Assembly (NCBI GenBank): GCA_930367205.1
Contig: OV884011.1
Coordinates: 169,581,226-169,645,225, forward strand
Length of the DNA: 64,000 nucleotides
Direction: 5' to 3'
DNA from: Acanthosoma haemorrhoidale
Lineage: Eukaryota; Arthropoda; Insecta; Hemiptera; Acanthosomatidae
How positions within the stretch are numbered: position 1 is the first letter of the stretch; every line of letters begins with the position of its first letter. Of this stretch, positions 12,036 to 25,110 are shown in pieces. A program made the position numbers and the translations under genes. Under the pieces are notes generated by a model. It ran no database searches. It saw only the letters and a list, made by a program, of their open reading frames with translations, and had not been told where the DNA came from.

Positions 12036-13690
12036 GAGACATGCCTTTAATCCTTTTAATATTTTATGGCTATGAACCTGTATATTTTCCGTCCTGCCAG
12101 CATGCCAATTCTAGACACAGTTTGACGTAGACATAACATTTTAAGGGTAGGATTATTTTATTAATAAAATTCCATCAAAAATATCACAAGTTACAATAAA
12201 CAATAATAAGTGTCATCATTTCATTAACTACCTTATAATAATCAAATAAATGCATTTCTATTCGATTCATTGTGCAATCAGTCTAGAAGATCTCAAAAAT
12301 CTTATAAAATGTAATTTTCATATTGTCTTTTTAAACTATAAATACAAAACTTCGTTGAAGCTGTTTATATAATTATGTCCGTCATTTTTACTCAGACCCT
12401 GACAAGTAGAAGGATAATATTTTCCATACAAGTTCTTTTCCTTCAGATTCTAGAATAAAATCAGCCCTATGAAAAATAATTAAAGGTCATTAAAGAATAA
12501 ATGACTATTGACTTAAAAAATTAATTATCTCAACGTAGTAATTGATAAAAAAAACTATGAAACTTTAGTGGACTATAATTACAAATATTCATTAAAATCG
12601 CAATCAAATTTTGTTTGCAACAGTAAAAAACTTTTATGTCGTGCTACATCACACTTCACTGTTTTCCAAATTTTCTACCTAAAACATACCAGTAAAGCAG
12701 CTGTCGGTTCCAAAACTCGACAATCGTTTGTAGGAAGACTGGAAAAAGGAAAAAAGGAATTCCTTAATTCATATTTTCCAATTACTTTATGATTAATGAT
12801 TTAAAATATTTTACATTATGGCAAATCAGTTTACTAAACAGATTTTTGAGAGATTTGGTGTCAATTGGGTAAGAAATGATTAAAGAAGAAAACATTCCAA
12901 ACTAATCAGCAGTAAATTTGTACTGGATATTCAAAGAAACAATGTAGTATTTGACTTTCGTGAATCATTAATTATTATTTTAAATTTACGATGATTAAAT
13001 TCGTGTTTAACAAGATTTCAATCCAGGATTTTCTGCAAAATTGGAGAATAAAGCCTCGTGATTTTTTTATTTCTGAGTTGAGAAGAACCACCCCAAGAAA
13101 AAAAACGTCACTGATTGGAGATGTACTCCATAGATACGTTCATAGAGCTCCAAATATATATTTCAAATATAAAAGATTCACCACTTCTTTTTGCTCCCCC
13201 TGTAAAACACTGAAAAGGTCATTTACGTTAGTTTACTTCGTACAGACATGTGCTTAGTGTCGGGGGCCCCCGCTGGGGGGAGGTCTCGTCGATCCAGCCG
13301 CTGCGGGAAGCGGGAGAGAAAGAGAGGTCTCTTAATCGTTTATCAACTTTTAAGTAGACAATCATTTCGCCTAGGTGTCACCGATTAATTTTGAATATTT
13401 CTACTATTTGTCTTTCATGTCATGAAAACCTATTCACTTTCGTTTTTCAGTGTGTAAATCCAACCATACATATATACATACAATTAATGTAAATTGATTC
13501 TATCGAATGTTACCATTGCAAAGTCCAATAAAACTTACATAATTTTTTTATACTGCGTAACAATACAAACACAAATACGTACTGCCTAAAATTTCTTTAT
13601 TTTTATTTCATCAGTTAAGGCTATCACTTGAATAACCCTCCAGTTATTTTTGAAAATATCTCTCAGTGACTTTTTTTTTTTTAATTATTT
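12036..13690. other. Intergenic, includes a short GC-rich patch
   Basis: AT-rich with no recognised gene. A sharply GC-rich patch at about 13258-13330 contains G and C runs and stands out from its surroundings. A 12-base T run at 13671-13682 lies just upstream of the U6-derived sequence. Confidence 0.4.
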
Positions 13691-13765
13691 AAATTGGAAC
13701 GATACAGAGAAGATTAGCATGGCCCCTGCGCGAGGATGACACGCAAAATCGTGAAGCGTTCCATA
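13691..13765 (+). pseudogene. 5'-truncated U6 snRNA sequence, part of a LINE chimera
   Basis: Seventy-five bases match the highly conserved spliceosomal U6 small nuclear RNA from about nucleotide 28 to its 3' end. They include the ACAGAGA box that pairs with the 5' splice site, the GATTAGCATGGCCCCTGCG core containing the AGC triad, the internal stem-loop, and GCGTTCCATA at the 3' end. The only clear change in the core is GCGCGAGG for the usual GCGCAAGG. The AAAATCGTGAAGCG spelling is the form I associate with Drosophila rather than human U6. The first 27 nucleotides, including the 5' stem-loop, are missing, and no TATA or proximal element of a Pol III snRNA promoter is apparent. It is therefore a retro-copied pseudogene rather than a working gene. 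LINE-A sequence follows directly at about 13767. Confidence 0.92.
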
Positions 13766-13766
13766 G

Positions 13767-14432
13767 TTTTAACTACTTATTTACAAAGTTATACTTAATT
13801 AGGCCCATCTGGACATACGGAATAGAGCTATGGGGGACAGCAAAAAAGTCGAACATCAAGCGCATCCAATCCTTTCAATCAAAAGTCCTGAGAACAATAG
13901 TAAATGCCCATTATTACGTCAACAACAAAACCCTTTATAATGATCTTAATATACCCTATATTCTTGCACTCATCCCTTCCAAGTTCATAAAATTCCATAG
14001 TAACCTATCCAACAACCCTAATTCCCTAGCACAGTCATTGCACTACACCACTCATCCCTATAATCCTCATCGGAGACTGAAACGGCAGTGGCCTCGTGAC
14101 CTCCTATAAATGCGCAACAGTGGGAGTCCTGGCAATGGCCAGTTTCTCCAATCATGTCCTGAGCGTATGTGGCTCTCGCGTTCTTCGCCTCGCTCGGCGT
14201 GGCTGGTGGGGGAGCGTGGGGGACTTCCCAAGACTCCACTTCCTCCTTCGCATGCGATGGAGGCAACAACTATTTGGACTTGGGGGGCCCCTGGGCTGTT
14301 TGTAAATATTGTATGAATGTGCGAGTGAATGATGAATTGTAAATATGGTATGAATGAAAACATTTATCTCAATTACTTATTGCGTATTAAGTATTGAGGC
14401 AGATTGTGATTTCATCTTAATAAAGTTGTTTA
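13767..14432 (+). mobile_element. LINE-A 3' half fused downstream of U6
   Basis: From AAAGTTATACTTA onward this aligns with the minus-strand copy at 10.4-11.0 kb. It covers the last part of the RT reading frame (blocks corresponding to ATAGAGCTATGGGGGACAGC and GTCCTGAGAACAATAG), then the 3' UTR, ending AATAAAGTTGTTTAT near 14432. The coding part carries frameshifts. The junction with U6 lies within 13766-13772. No second LINE-A copy here has U6 upstream, so the fusion is specific to this locus. No convincing target duplication is visible: the flanks TTTAAATT and TATAAATATT are too degenerate to use. Confidence 0.85.
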
Positions 14433-14674
14433 TAAATATTGAAACCTACCTCATTTTTTACCATTTCTTTTTCTACTTTATTTGATCAATTTACCTTAAC
14501 TAATTTGGCAGGTCCGTCATGAGATCTTCAATTCAAATTGTTTTATGTCTTTGACATAGGAATTTATCCCGATTGAATCACCCGATCTCAAGGCTAATGT
14601 TGTAGTTATTAATAAATTGAGAAACTAGGAATTGTGGAATATATTCAAATAAAATGGTTATAACAAATAATTAT

Positions 14675-15513
14675 TGTAGTGAAGAGCTAAATATATGTAA
14701 ATTACCCTACACTCTGGTTCATAATGTATTATAATAGAAATGCAAATCTGTGTAACTTCAGGTAATAAATCATAGAGGGATCGGCAGAGGTAGACATATA
14801 ACATCGAGGGTACGGCAATAAACCTAGGGCAAGCTCTTACCCCTATTAGAATAGACCTTCTGTCACGTCCCAGCGGTCATAAAATCATGCCAGGAACAGT
14901 TTGGTCACGTAGCTTGGGAGGAGGGAAACCATAAAGCACACCCTTTCGGACCCAGGGATAACAAAACAGACCACCTGCATACAGGCTCTGCCTCCCGGCA
15001 GGGAGAGGCACGGGTATTTATATCAAGGGGTTTTCGCCCTGAGACACTCTGTTTCTTAGTCTCCATAGCCACTCTACTTGACTTTACACCAGGGCCACTT
15101 GGCCCTGGTAGGCTCACTCTTCACTCTTTTCTAGTCTCTGCATCTCGAAAGTCGCGATATGCCCATGGTCCCGGGGCCCTGGGAGTAAGCCCACTAAGCC
15201 TTCCGCTAGTCTACTCTCTCTATACCACACCTCTACGACGGCACTTTGCCTCACAGCCTCTAGCAGACCTCTGACGACTTGTACCTATTACGCTGCCGAT
15301 CTCTCGCTCGAACTCTGAAAACTGGTCTTATTCTTTATGAACCTCTGAACCTCATCCTGAACACAGTGTCTTGTCGGGACACATCCCTATCAATAAATGG
15401 AGTCAGATATTAACGCCTACATTGAGCATGGTCCATGTTATTAACTACAACAATCCGCACTTGTCACCAGGGCTAGAGTGATCAGGCACTCCCCTTGTGA
15501 CGCCCCCCCGACA
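14675..15513 (+). mobile_element. Solo LTR, family S (long divergent copy)
   Basis: The block starts TGTAGTGAAGAGC and ends CCCCCCGACA. It shares the ACCCTACACTCT start region, the GGAGTCAGATATTAACGCC block, the ACAATCCGCACTTGTCACC block and the terminal region with the copy at 54418-55099. At 839 bp it is about 155 bp longer and more diverged. Flanks are ATTAT (14670-14674) and ATTGT (15514-15518), a 5-bp duplication with one mismatch. No internal retroviral sequence is attached. Confidence 0.75.
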
Positions 15514-17424
15514 ATTGTTGACCTCCGACAAGTGTCCACCTTTTTCCGACAATTATAATTATATATAGTGCTGACAAAAAGTATAAAAAAATATTCAATT
15601 CCTTTTAAATTAGGATATTTACTACTAATTACAAAAAAACATAAAATTTGAGCTCAATTTCTTTTAATGGATCCATAATAAAAACAATATTAATATCACC
15701 CAATCGATGATCTTCCTTTTATCCAATCAACGTTACTTCTGCTGTTGGTTCTTCTCCTCTCTTCCTGTTGGTGACCGCCAATTCGGGAGCTTGCGCTCTT
15801 CTCGAGGGTTGTGCTAAGACTGCCCGTTTATCTCATCCCCACTCCTAGGAGCATAAGGGAAGATGCTTACCAGATGTGAAGGTTACTGGTCACGATATGC
15901 TCAAATATCATGAATGTTACAATATATATATATAATTATTTAAAAAGTATTTAAGAAATTCAAACTGTCTACGGCCCGAAACCAGAGCATTCTTCACTCC
16001 CTGCTTCCATTAGTTTCTGTATAGAAAGTTTAAAAAATAAATCTAGCCCATAATTGATTAAACATAATTTTAGTGTATAATCTTTGTGAATTGTATTTAT
16101 TCTTACAATATGCTAATGCCTCTGATTAATCAACTAATGGAGTTTAAAGCTTGTTTAATTATGAATTATTATTATACCGAGTGTTGCTTACCCAAGGATT
16201 CGATTCCTTTCCCATCTCTCATGAGTTAACGAATAAATAAACAATTAAAAATCCACTTGATAGTTAAAATCATCCAAATGAACTAATTATCTCAGATATA
16301 AACAAATAAAAGAAATGAAGTTGGAAACATTACCAAGTAACTAAATAAAAATTATAAACTACAGAGGAGATACAATCCCCTCCTATCAGTTGTTTATACA
16401 GCCTTTATATAGATTCTTTGATCTGTTCAATGGAGGTCGGGTAGCAATCACACTTGGGAGGGGAAACTTGAGGGCTCTTGGTTAAAAAGAAACTTTTACA
16501 TTGAACGCTTGTCGATAATGTTTTCCGCTCTTTGGACATATTTCTTCATACTTTCACCCTCAGAAACAATTCTATACCCATTCCAATTCTAAGGTAATAA
16601 TTTCTTTTGCAATAACCTATTATGAGAATTCAGGTATATTTATTTTTAATTAGAGTAAAAATTACTATATTCAAACCAGCAGCAAATATTTTTTTAATTA
16701 GTTCAAGATCATAAACCATAATTGAATTATATCGTTATAAAATACAGGCAGTCTAGTAATTATTCACAATTGTACATAGGTTAGTCATATTTTTGCGTCG
16801 CCAATTTTATTTTATTGCTGACACTTTTGCGACACAAATGTTTACAACGTGATATTTTTAAAAATTGTATATGAAAAAAAAGTATGCGTATTTAACAATT
16901 AATTATAGGTTTAAGATCAGATTATTTCCAAAAAGGGATGGATCATCTTCGAATATCTAATTCAATGAAACGTGCGAACGTAGCACACAATCAGATCCGG
17001 CTGTATCAAATGAAATCGATTTAATAGCCCTGTGTACCGTTTCGCTTGCCTTTGGCGAACTTCAGTGTTTTTTTTTTCAAATGTGGGTAGAACTTACTGC
17101 TTCATTTATTACTCTGGACGCTGTTCTTAGCGCTATTTCAGTAGTTAGGCTTAGACAACTCATACTCGTTAGTAAACACAAAAAAGGTTTCTTTATGAAC
17201 CTGGAATTGAAATAACTGCCACTGGGCGTATTGGAAAATGGAAAAGGAAGACTGCTGTCAATGTTTCGAGGAAAACAAAGTTGGTCTACTTCCTATCTTT
17301 TGACCTAGCCTTTTCCTTTCATAACACCTTTGTACTTTAAACACTAGAAATGGTTCTTAATACTGCTCGAATCAGCCTCCTTCTTCATTCTGCTTTCTCC
17401 CCTTTAAAATACCAATTCCTCCTC
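15514..17424. other. Intergenic, nothing recognised
   Basis: AT-rich DNA without recognisable coding motif, transposon end or RNA gene. Confidence 0.45.
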
Positions 17425-17745
17425 GGAGTCTAAAGCAGCAGTGGCCTCGTGATATGCCTGATCGTGTCCTGAGCGTGTGTGGCTCTCGGGCTCTTGGTCA
17501 CCCTCCACTGGTTCTTGTGTGACGCGGCTGGCGTAGGAGTGAGGGTCACTTCCCGAGATTTTACTACCTCTTTCGCATCCGATGAAGGTGACAACCATGT
17601 TGATTTTGGAGGTCTATGGGCTATTTGTAAATACTGTATGAATGAGCAAGTGAATGAAAATTGTAAATATGGTATGAATGAGAACATTTATCACAATTAC
17701 TAATCGCCCAATAAGGCAGATTGTAATTTTATCACATTAAAGAAG
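17425..17745 (+). mobile_element. LINE-A 3'-UTR fragment
   Basis: Shares GTGGCCTCGTGA, CTGAGCGTGTGTGGCTCTCG, GACAACCATGTTGATTTTGGAGG and GGCAGATTGTAATTTTATCA with other LINE-A 3' ends. It carries a small internal deletion in the first 60 bases and a drifted terminus (ATTAAAGAAGTAT in place of AATAAAGTTGT). It is non-coding. Confidence 0.78.
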
Positions 17746-20740
17746 TATCTATCTATAATTACACTAATATACCAATCACCATCAGTTCATCAGCCTGAGA
17801 ATGATTCATCTTAGCTACATTAGCTATCACACGCACCCCTGAGTAGTTCTTAAATGGTAAATCACATACTATTAGTACCTTGGTTGACTACAATAGCAAT
17901 TGACTGAGGCTTATGTACGTGAGAGAAAATTGTTCCTTGAAAGGTCGGTATGGTGGTACCTAACCTATTCCCTTGCGAATTGGCCCTCATAAATGTTTGC
18001 GTAATGAAAAATATCTTTTTTTCAGAGAAGAAAGTCCTTTATTAAGGCGGTTTTTCTGAGGGACGCTTCACTGGTATCGGATCACTCCACACTGATAAAC
18101 GGACCTTCCCTACTACTACGGGTAGTACATTAACTTACAACTGATATCACAACAGAGTTCCCTTTGATGCGTTCTTCCTGTTCTCTGCACCTTGTAATCT
18201 CCAATTTTCATTCATCTTTCATCTTGGAAAATTTATCGATGGGGTGACGAATTTCCTTTTCAGCTATTGCACACCTATCTGGAGCTTACCCGTTCAAACT
18301 ACCATTATTACAGTGGTGTCCAATACTGGTACCACACCTTTAGCCAGTTACAGCAGATTTTTTCATATTTTTATTATGTAAAATGATCAAACTCATGAAA
18401 TGTTTGAGACCGTAAGTTTTACATTTTACCTTTTCAAAAACGGTAAGTTATTTTGTTTGGTAAGTATCCAATTTAAAGAATATGGCTTATCAAAACAAAA
18501 ACGTTTTCAGTGCAAAAATATAAATTAAATTAAGCTTGGTTCATTTAAAAGAATAGTGAAGACATCGATCTTTGTTGTTCTTATTAACAAACCCAGTTGT
18601 CAAAGATTCTTCCCGTCTTAACCCATCAGGATTACGTGTTGTCAAATAACTTAGTACTTCTGACATCTAAAAATATAGATAGTAACTTAATCACTTCAAC
18701 GAAGGGTACGCTAGCCACAAATTGGTAAGATGTCGATGAAAAGTGACGGACAGGTCGACCGTAAAGGTCAACACCTCTCATTAAAGTTGTGATCGATAAC
18801 TGGTAATTCCAATGTGTACTCATAGTCTGGTCTAGATGTTTATCTCTCTCCGTCTTTTTATTTATGTCTTGTGGTGGATATTAACTATCATGTTTTCATA
18901 CATTTCTAATGTTCGATATTTCAACACTTACCAACGCTAAGACTATGACCTTATTAATTCATTCACTTCATTAAGTCAACGAAATAAGTATACGATGTAT
19001 GAGTAACCTGGCAGGAAATATATATGAATATCCGTTACATTTAACAGTAGTAGATATACTCACTAGACATGTTCGTTATTTGATGCATGTTTTTTTAGTT
19101 TGTGATACATGCAAACTAACTTGAAGACAATCCAAAACCAGAAGAGTACGTTATATTCCTCTTCCAAAAAATTTGCTCTGACAATGTTCTTCTAAGGTTT
19201 TCAAGAACGAGAATATGATATTGGCTAGGTTTCTGCTCAGTATTTTGCTTTGAACAAGTGGGTTTGATAAATAAAATCCATAACTACCTATAAAAAATAC
19301 TATTTTTTCCTAATGCTTTTAACCAAAATATGTTCTTTTTTTCTTTATGGTTTAAGAAGCTTTTTCAAAACGGCTGCTTCGGTTTAAAAAGATAGTAGAA
19401 GAAGGTATTTACATTGATTTATAACACTTTATAAAAAGTGACATTACTACTTCCTCCAAGTTATTTCTATCTTGGTTTAATGAATTACATGTGATACTAT
19501 AAATTACTTTTCATCATGTAGTTGTGATATAATCGTTGTACTTATCAGACAACATAGATGAGACATCACCGAAAAGGAAACTTATTACCTGAGAAAAAAG
19601 GGTACTCTCTCCTTGGTATTACAAAACAGGTGTTAGCCCAGTTTTCCCATATAAAATTATAGCGTGGGATAAGAAAGAAATTTGTAATGAATAAATAGGT
19701 TAATTAGAAAAAAAAATTGCACACTGTTTAAATATTTGTTCTCCAGACTCATTGAGACTCTGTGCAACCATTATTTGAGGTGACTTATATTTAATATTTA
19801 TCAAACAAGCTTGTCGATACAAAATTATTACCTCTTTCACTGTCCAATTCCGTATGATCGTTGGTATGATTGGTCTATCTGCATTTAAAACGATGACAAA
19901 ACATTAAAATAAGATTTTATAATTATACTAAAATTTATTATATTAAAAAATTAAAAGAATAAAAGACCAGGATACAGGATAGAAACCTGATTAGGAAAAA
20001 CTAAATGAATTTACAATATAATGCTCAGTTTCGAAAAGCCTATTCTTCAATTTCAAACTTTTCATGAGCTCCTAACCTATCTGAGCTTAAGCCACAAAAC
20101 TTTTAGAATCACAACATTATTTATTATTGTTAGCTGGTAATATTATATATTTCCTAAATAGTAAATAACATTCTATTATAAGGTGAAAAATAATGATTCT
20201 GGAGTCGGAGAAGAAGAATGTCCTGGTTGAGGTATCAACGCCTCCATTGATGTAGTGACGTGGAGTCCGATGACTGATCAGCTCGGAGTCACGAAGGCAG
20301 TAATGCCTGGCCAATTTCTAGAGCTTATCCTCTCAGCTGCAGAAGCCTCGATATCAACAATGTTTCAGCTCGGTGTAATTAACACAGTATGTATCAACAC
20401 TGTGTAATCCCCAGAATTGTCTATTAACCCGAGCCAAGCCTGGGGAAAAAGGGCTCTTTGTATAACCACAATCAGTTTATGACTCTGACCAGTACGATGA
20501 CAATTGTTTTTTTCTAACTGCAAGCAACTGGTAGGACAGTTTTCTGAAGATGGCTCGTCTTCATTGCAGCTGCCAAGTAATGAACCAAACGGTGTACAAC
20601 CACAATCAAGTGCATGCGCATGTCATTATATAACACAAAGCCTATAAATAAGTAGTCTTTAACAGCATTTTATTATATATATGCTAGAGGTTTTTTTTAA
20701 CTACATGAACTACGAAAGGTCTCCCTCCCTCCCCCTCTCA
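17746..20740. other. Intergenic, nothing recognised
   Basis: AT-rich; no motif-bearing reading frame and no sequence shared with other parts of the window was noticed. Confidence 0.45.
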
Positions 20741-22382
<1,642 letters not shown>

Positions 22383-22563
22383 AGTTAAAGTCAGGAGTAT
22401 GACTGTATTGTAAATAAATACGATCATGGGGTGTAAACAGCCCATGATCCTATACGTGTAGGATTGTCGGAATAATAAAAGTTAGTCTTTCTCTTGAGTT
22501 CAAGTGTGACAGTTTGTTTCCCTCTTTCTCTTTTTATCAAATCTTTACCACCGGAGATTAACT
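22383..22563 (+). repeat. 5' LTR of the gypsy element
   Basis: It shares GTATGACTGTATTGTAAATA, ACGATCATGGGGTGTAAACA, AGGATTGTCGGAATAATAAA and TTTATCAAATCTTTACC with the 3' LTR. AATAATAAA near 22468 is the likely polyadenylation signal. Compared with the 3' LTR it has about 20 extra bases (a CT-rich stretch near 22512-22532). It begins AGTTAA and ends TTAACT, an inverted terminal pair. Confidence 0.88.
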
Positions 22564-22580
22564 GGTGTCGAAACCCGGGA
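22563..22580 (+). other. Primer-binding site of the gypsy element
   Basis: TGGTGTCGAAACCCGGGA begins with TGG, complementary to the CCA end of a tRNA, and overlaps the last base of the 5' LTR as in gypsy-group elements. The complement would be a tRNA 3' end TCCCGGGTTTCGACACCA; I cannot name the tRNA. Confidence 0.72.
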
Positions 22581-22695
22581 TTTTTGTACGGTGGTGTAGA
22601 AAGCGACTGTTTTTTTTTTTTGTTCTTTTTTTCTCCCTCGTTTTGAGCGAACGATAGGTTAATATATAGTTTGCTAATTTAAGTTTAGTAGTATA

Positions 22696-23879
22696 ATGCC
22701 TGAGGGAGTATTGCGACCCGTGGTGTTGAATGCAGCAGCAGACATACCGCAATTACCGCAAACAACCATGGCAGCGACTACTTTGGCTTGGATGAAGATA
22801 CAAGCGATAACGGCTCAAGACATGAAAAAGGCCGTTTCAGACCTGGAGAGGTTCGCGGGTGAGACCGGGGAGCTGAATCACTTCCTTAAGGGGGTGACCG
22901 GCTGATGACATGGATAGAGTCGAAAAGGACTGAAGACTTAATAACACAAGGAGACGCCGAAGCGTTGAGAGTGGCTCTCGTATGCAGGGTAAAAAGGAGT
23001 ATCCTGAATATGATCCAAGCCGATGAGGAGACCTCCTGGGACATAGTGAAGGAACGGAAAAAAAAGCGTTTGGAGGGGGAAGATGGACCCTGAGGAAGAT
23101 ATTTCTAAAATGTTCCGGGAGGCCAAGAAACATCAGCAGACAAACGGGCAGTAAGCCGGAACACTGCTAGCCCGTTATAATAGCATCACTGAAAAGATGC
23201 GGGAGACGGAGGGCGTGGCAGAGGTGGAAGCCAGGATGGCGTTTCTGTCAACTATACTATACACTTGCTGCACAGCGAAGGAGACCGGAAGAAAAGAGGG
23301 GCTACCAAGAGAACGCACATTCTTATAATGTGCCCAAGAAATGGTGGACACCAGTGCCAGAGAAGACAAGATCTCAGGTGGTGAGGAAGAAATGGACTAG
23401 AGAAGAGTGTCGTATAGAAGGCCAAATACCATGCCAGTCAAATGGAGGTGCAATAAAGTGGAAGAGAGAGGGCAACAGTGTGAAAGGAGCCAAGGGAACA
23501 CGGGACGCTTCAGGAGGTGTAAATACAGAAAGTGCTACGACTGAGGGAAGGCAGGACACTTGGTAGCACAGTAAGGTGCTTCGAATGTGGCACAGAGGGG
23601 CACGTGGCCAGGCAGTGCCCGTATATGAGCCGACGCAGAGATGAGACCAGAACCGATGAAGATAAACGCTCAGAGGGTGTGGAGGAGGGAGAGACCACAG
23701 TCGGCGACAGAGACCTCGGGAACTCCCAAGACGGAAGAAGAGAGGAAAGAACCGGGAAACGGAGCGTGCTGGGGAAGTGGCAGTGCCCGAAGGAGTGGTC
23801 GACGACAAACAGCAGAGGAGAGGAGAGAACGCGAGATTTGAGGAGAGTGACAGCGGGGAAGCGACCGCACGTTAATTAA
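22696..23879 (+). pseudogene. gag: gag polyprotein of the gypsy element, decayed
   Basis: Overlapping frames (22696-22905, 22905-23093, 23532-23879) encode a capsid-like region followed by a nucleic-acid-binding region. The first part contains ETGELNHFLKGVTG, of the capsid type found in gypsy-group Gag. The later part has a CCHC zinc knuckle, CFECGTEGHVARQC (about 23578-23619). Just upstream lies a second knuckle in another frame (CYD-stop-GKAGHLVAQ-stop, about 23533-23574), so there were two knuckles in tandem and the first is inactivated by stops and a frame change. Gag would package element RNA in the cytoplasm. The start ATG at 22696 is 116 bp after the primer-binding site. Confidence 0.75.
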
Positions 23880-23925
23880 TAATAGTGTAAAAGGCGCACA
23901 TACCGGTCTGCCTGTAACTAGAGTC

Positions 23926-24312
23926 GTGAGTGGAGTGCAGTGGTTAGTAGATACCGGGAGTACTAACACAATAATGTGTCGGGAGACATTAAAGAGGATG
24001 TGTGGAGGAAAGAGGATGCCTCAAATGCAGGTATGTTCTTGTAGCTTGGTCACCCTGGGGGGCTCCTGCAGGGTCGAAGGGGAAGCGATAATAGGGTTAG
24101 AGAGATGGGATCGAAGCGAGGAGAAATTGCGAGTCCATGTCGTGAAAAAGATGCCCCGGGAATATGGAGGGATCATAGGATGTGATCTGTTAGGGAAAGT
24201 GGGAGTGAAGATTAGGAACAGGGAGGGGCAATGGGACATTCCCTTAGGTAAGAAAACATATAGGTGCCTGAGACAAGGGAAAAACGTAGAGAGAGGCGTT
24301 GGGAGCGAGTAG
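23926..24312 (+). pseudogene. Aspartic protease domain of the gypsy element
   Basis: The frame contains LVDTGSTNTIM with the DTG(S) active site of retroviral-type aspartic proteases (about 23947-23979) and the C-terminal flap/helix motif GGIIGCDLLGKVGV (about 24168-24209). Spacing between the two motifs is normal for a retroelement protease of about 100 residues, which acts as a homodimer to mature Gag-Pol. The frame is open for 128 codons and is one of the better preserved parts, then stops before the RT. Confidence 0.82.
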
Positions 24313-24341
24313 GGGTGATTAGGCGAGCGAAGGATTAGAGA

Positions 24342-25095
24342 GTGGAGCTCAAGAGAGAATATACGGACATTTTCTTTAAGGAAGGGGAGAGATTGGGGGT
24401 CACAGGAAAAACAGTACATGAGATTCCGCTCAAGCAGGGCCGAGTAAGCTACGTGAAGGAGCGCAGATACCCACAGGCTCTGAGACACCATATTAGGGAG
24501 GAGCTAGACAACTTAGGGATCATCGAAGATAGCACTCACCATGTAATAGCCCCTTATTGGTTGTTAAGAAAAATAATGCGGAAGGTGGGGTCCCAGATAA
24601 GTATAGGGTGGTAGTATATTACAGGAAACTCAATGAGAATACGGTGGACGAGAAGTACCCAATTTCCAGGTTCAATGACATTCTGGACAGGCTGAGCGGG
24701 ACCAGGATCTTCAGCACCCTGGATCTCAAAGCAGGGTGTATGTATGTAATAATACAGCCTTCATTTTTGTGAGAGGTCACTACGAGTTCACCAGGATGCC
24801 ATTTGGATTGAAAAATGCACCCATCACATTCCAAAGGCTCATAGATGAGTTGTTACGGGGAGTAGATGAGTCCTTTTGCCAGATATACATGGAAGACCTC
24901 TTAGTATTCAGAACGACCGAGGCCCAACATGTAGACCACTTGAGGACGGTTTTTGACCGAGTGCGACAATTCGGCCTGAAATTATTGAAGGAAAGGTTCC
25001 ATCTGGGTCAGGAGTTCTGCAGTTTTTTGGGAAGAAGGAGTCCGACCAGATGCCGGGAAGATGGCAGCAATCCAGAAGATGGCGGTTCCGTCTGA
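24342..25095 (+). pseudogene. Reverse transcriptase of the gypsy element
   Basis: Three shifted frames (24342-24614, 24557-24772, 24736-25095) cover the RT. Visible motifs are YPQALRHHIREELDNLGIIE (palm entry), DKYRVVVYYRKLNENT, YPISRFNDILDRLSG, FSTLDLKAGCM (first catalytic Asp), FTRMPFGLKNAPITFQRLID, and the catalytic box IYMEDLLVF. That box should read Y-x-D-D; here the first Asp is Glu, which would impair polymerisation. At least two frameshifts separate the pieces. The enzyme would copy element RNA into DNA in the particle. It is inactive as it stands. Confidence 0.88.
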
Positions 25096-25110
25096 CGTAA
25101 AAGGGATACG

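Noticed and set aside
13691..13765. A functional U6 snRNA gene
   Set aside because: The first 27 nucleotides are missing, no snRNA promoter elements are visible upstream, and the U6 3' end continues into LINE sequence without a clean T-run terminator (only TTTT after a G).
13767..14440. Target duplication around the U6/LINE chimera (TTTAAATT versus TATAAATATT)
   Set aside because: Too short, degenerate and AT-rich to be distinguished from chance.
16190..16225. tRNA-like T-arm (AAGGATTCGATTCCTTT)
   Set aside because: No matching acceptor, D-arm or A box at the right distance.
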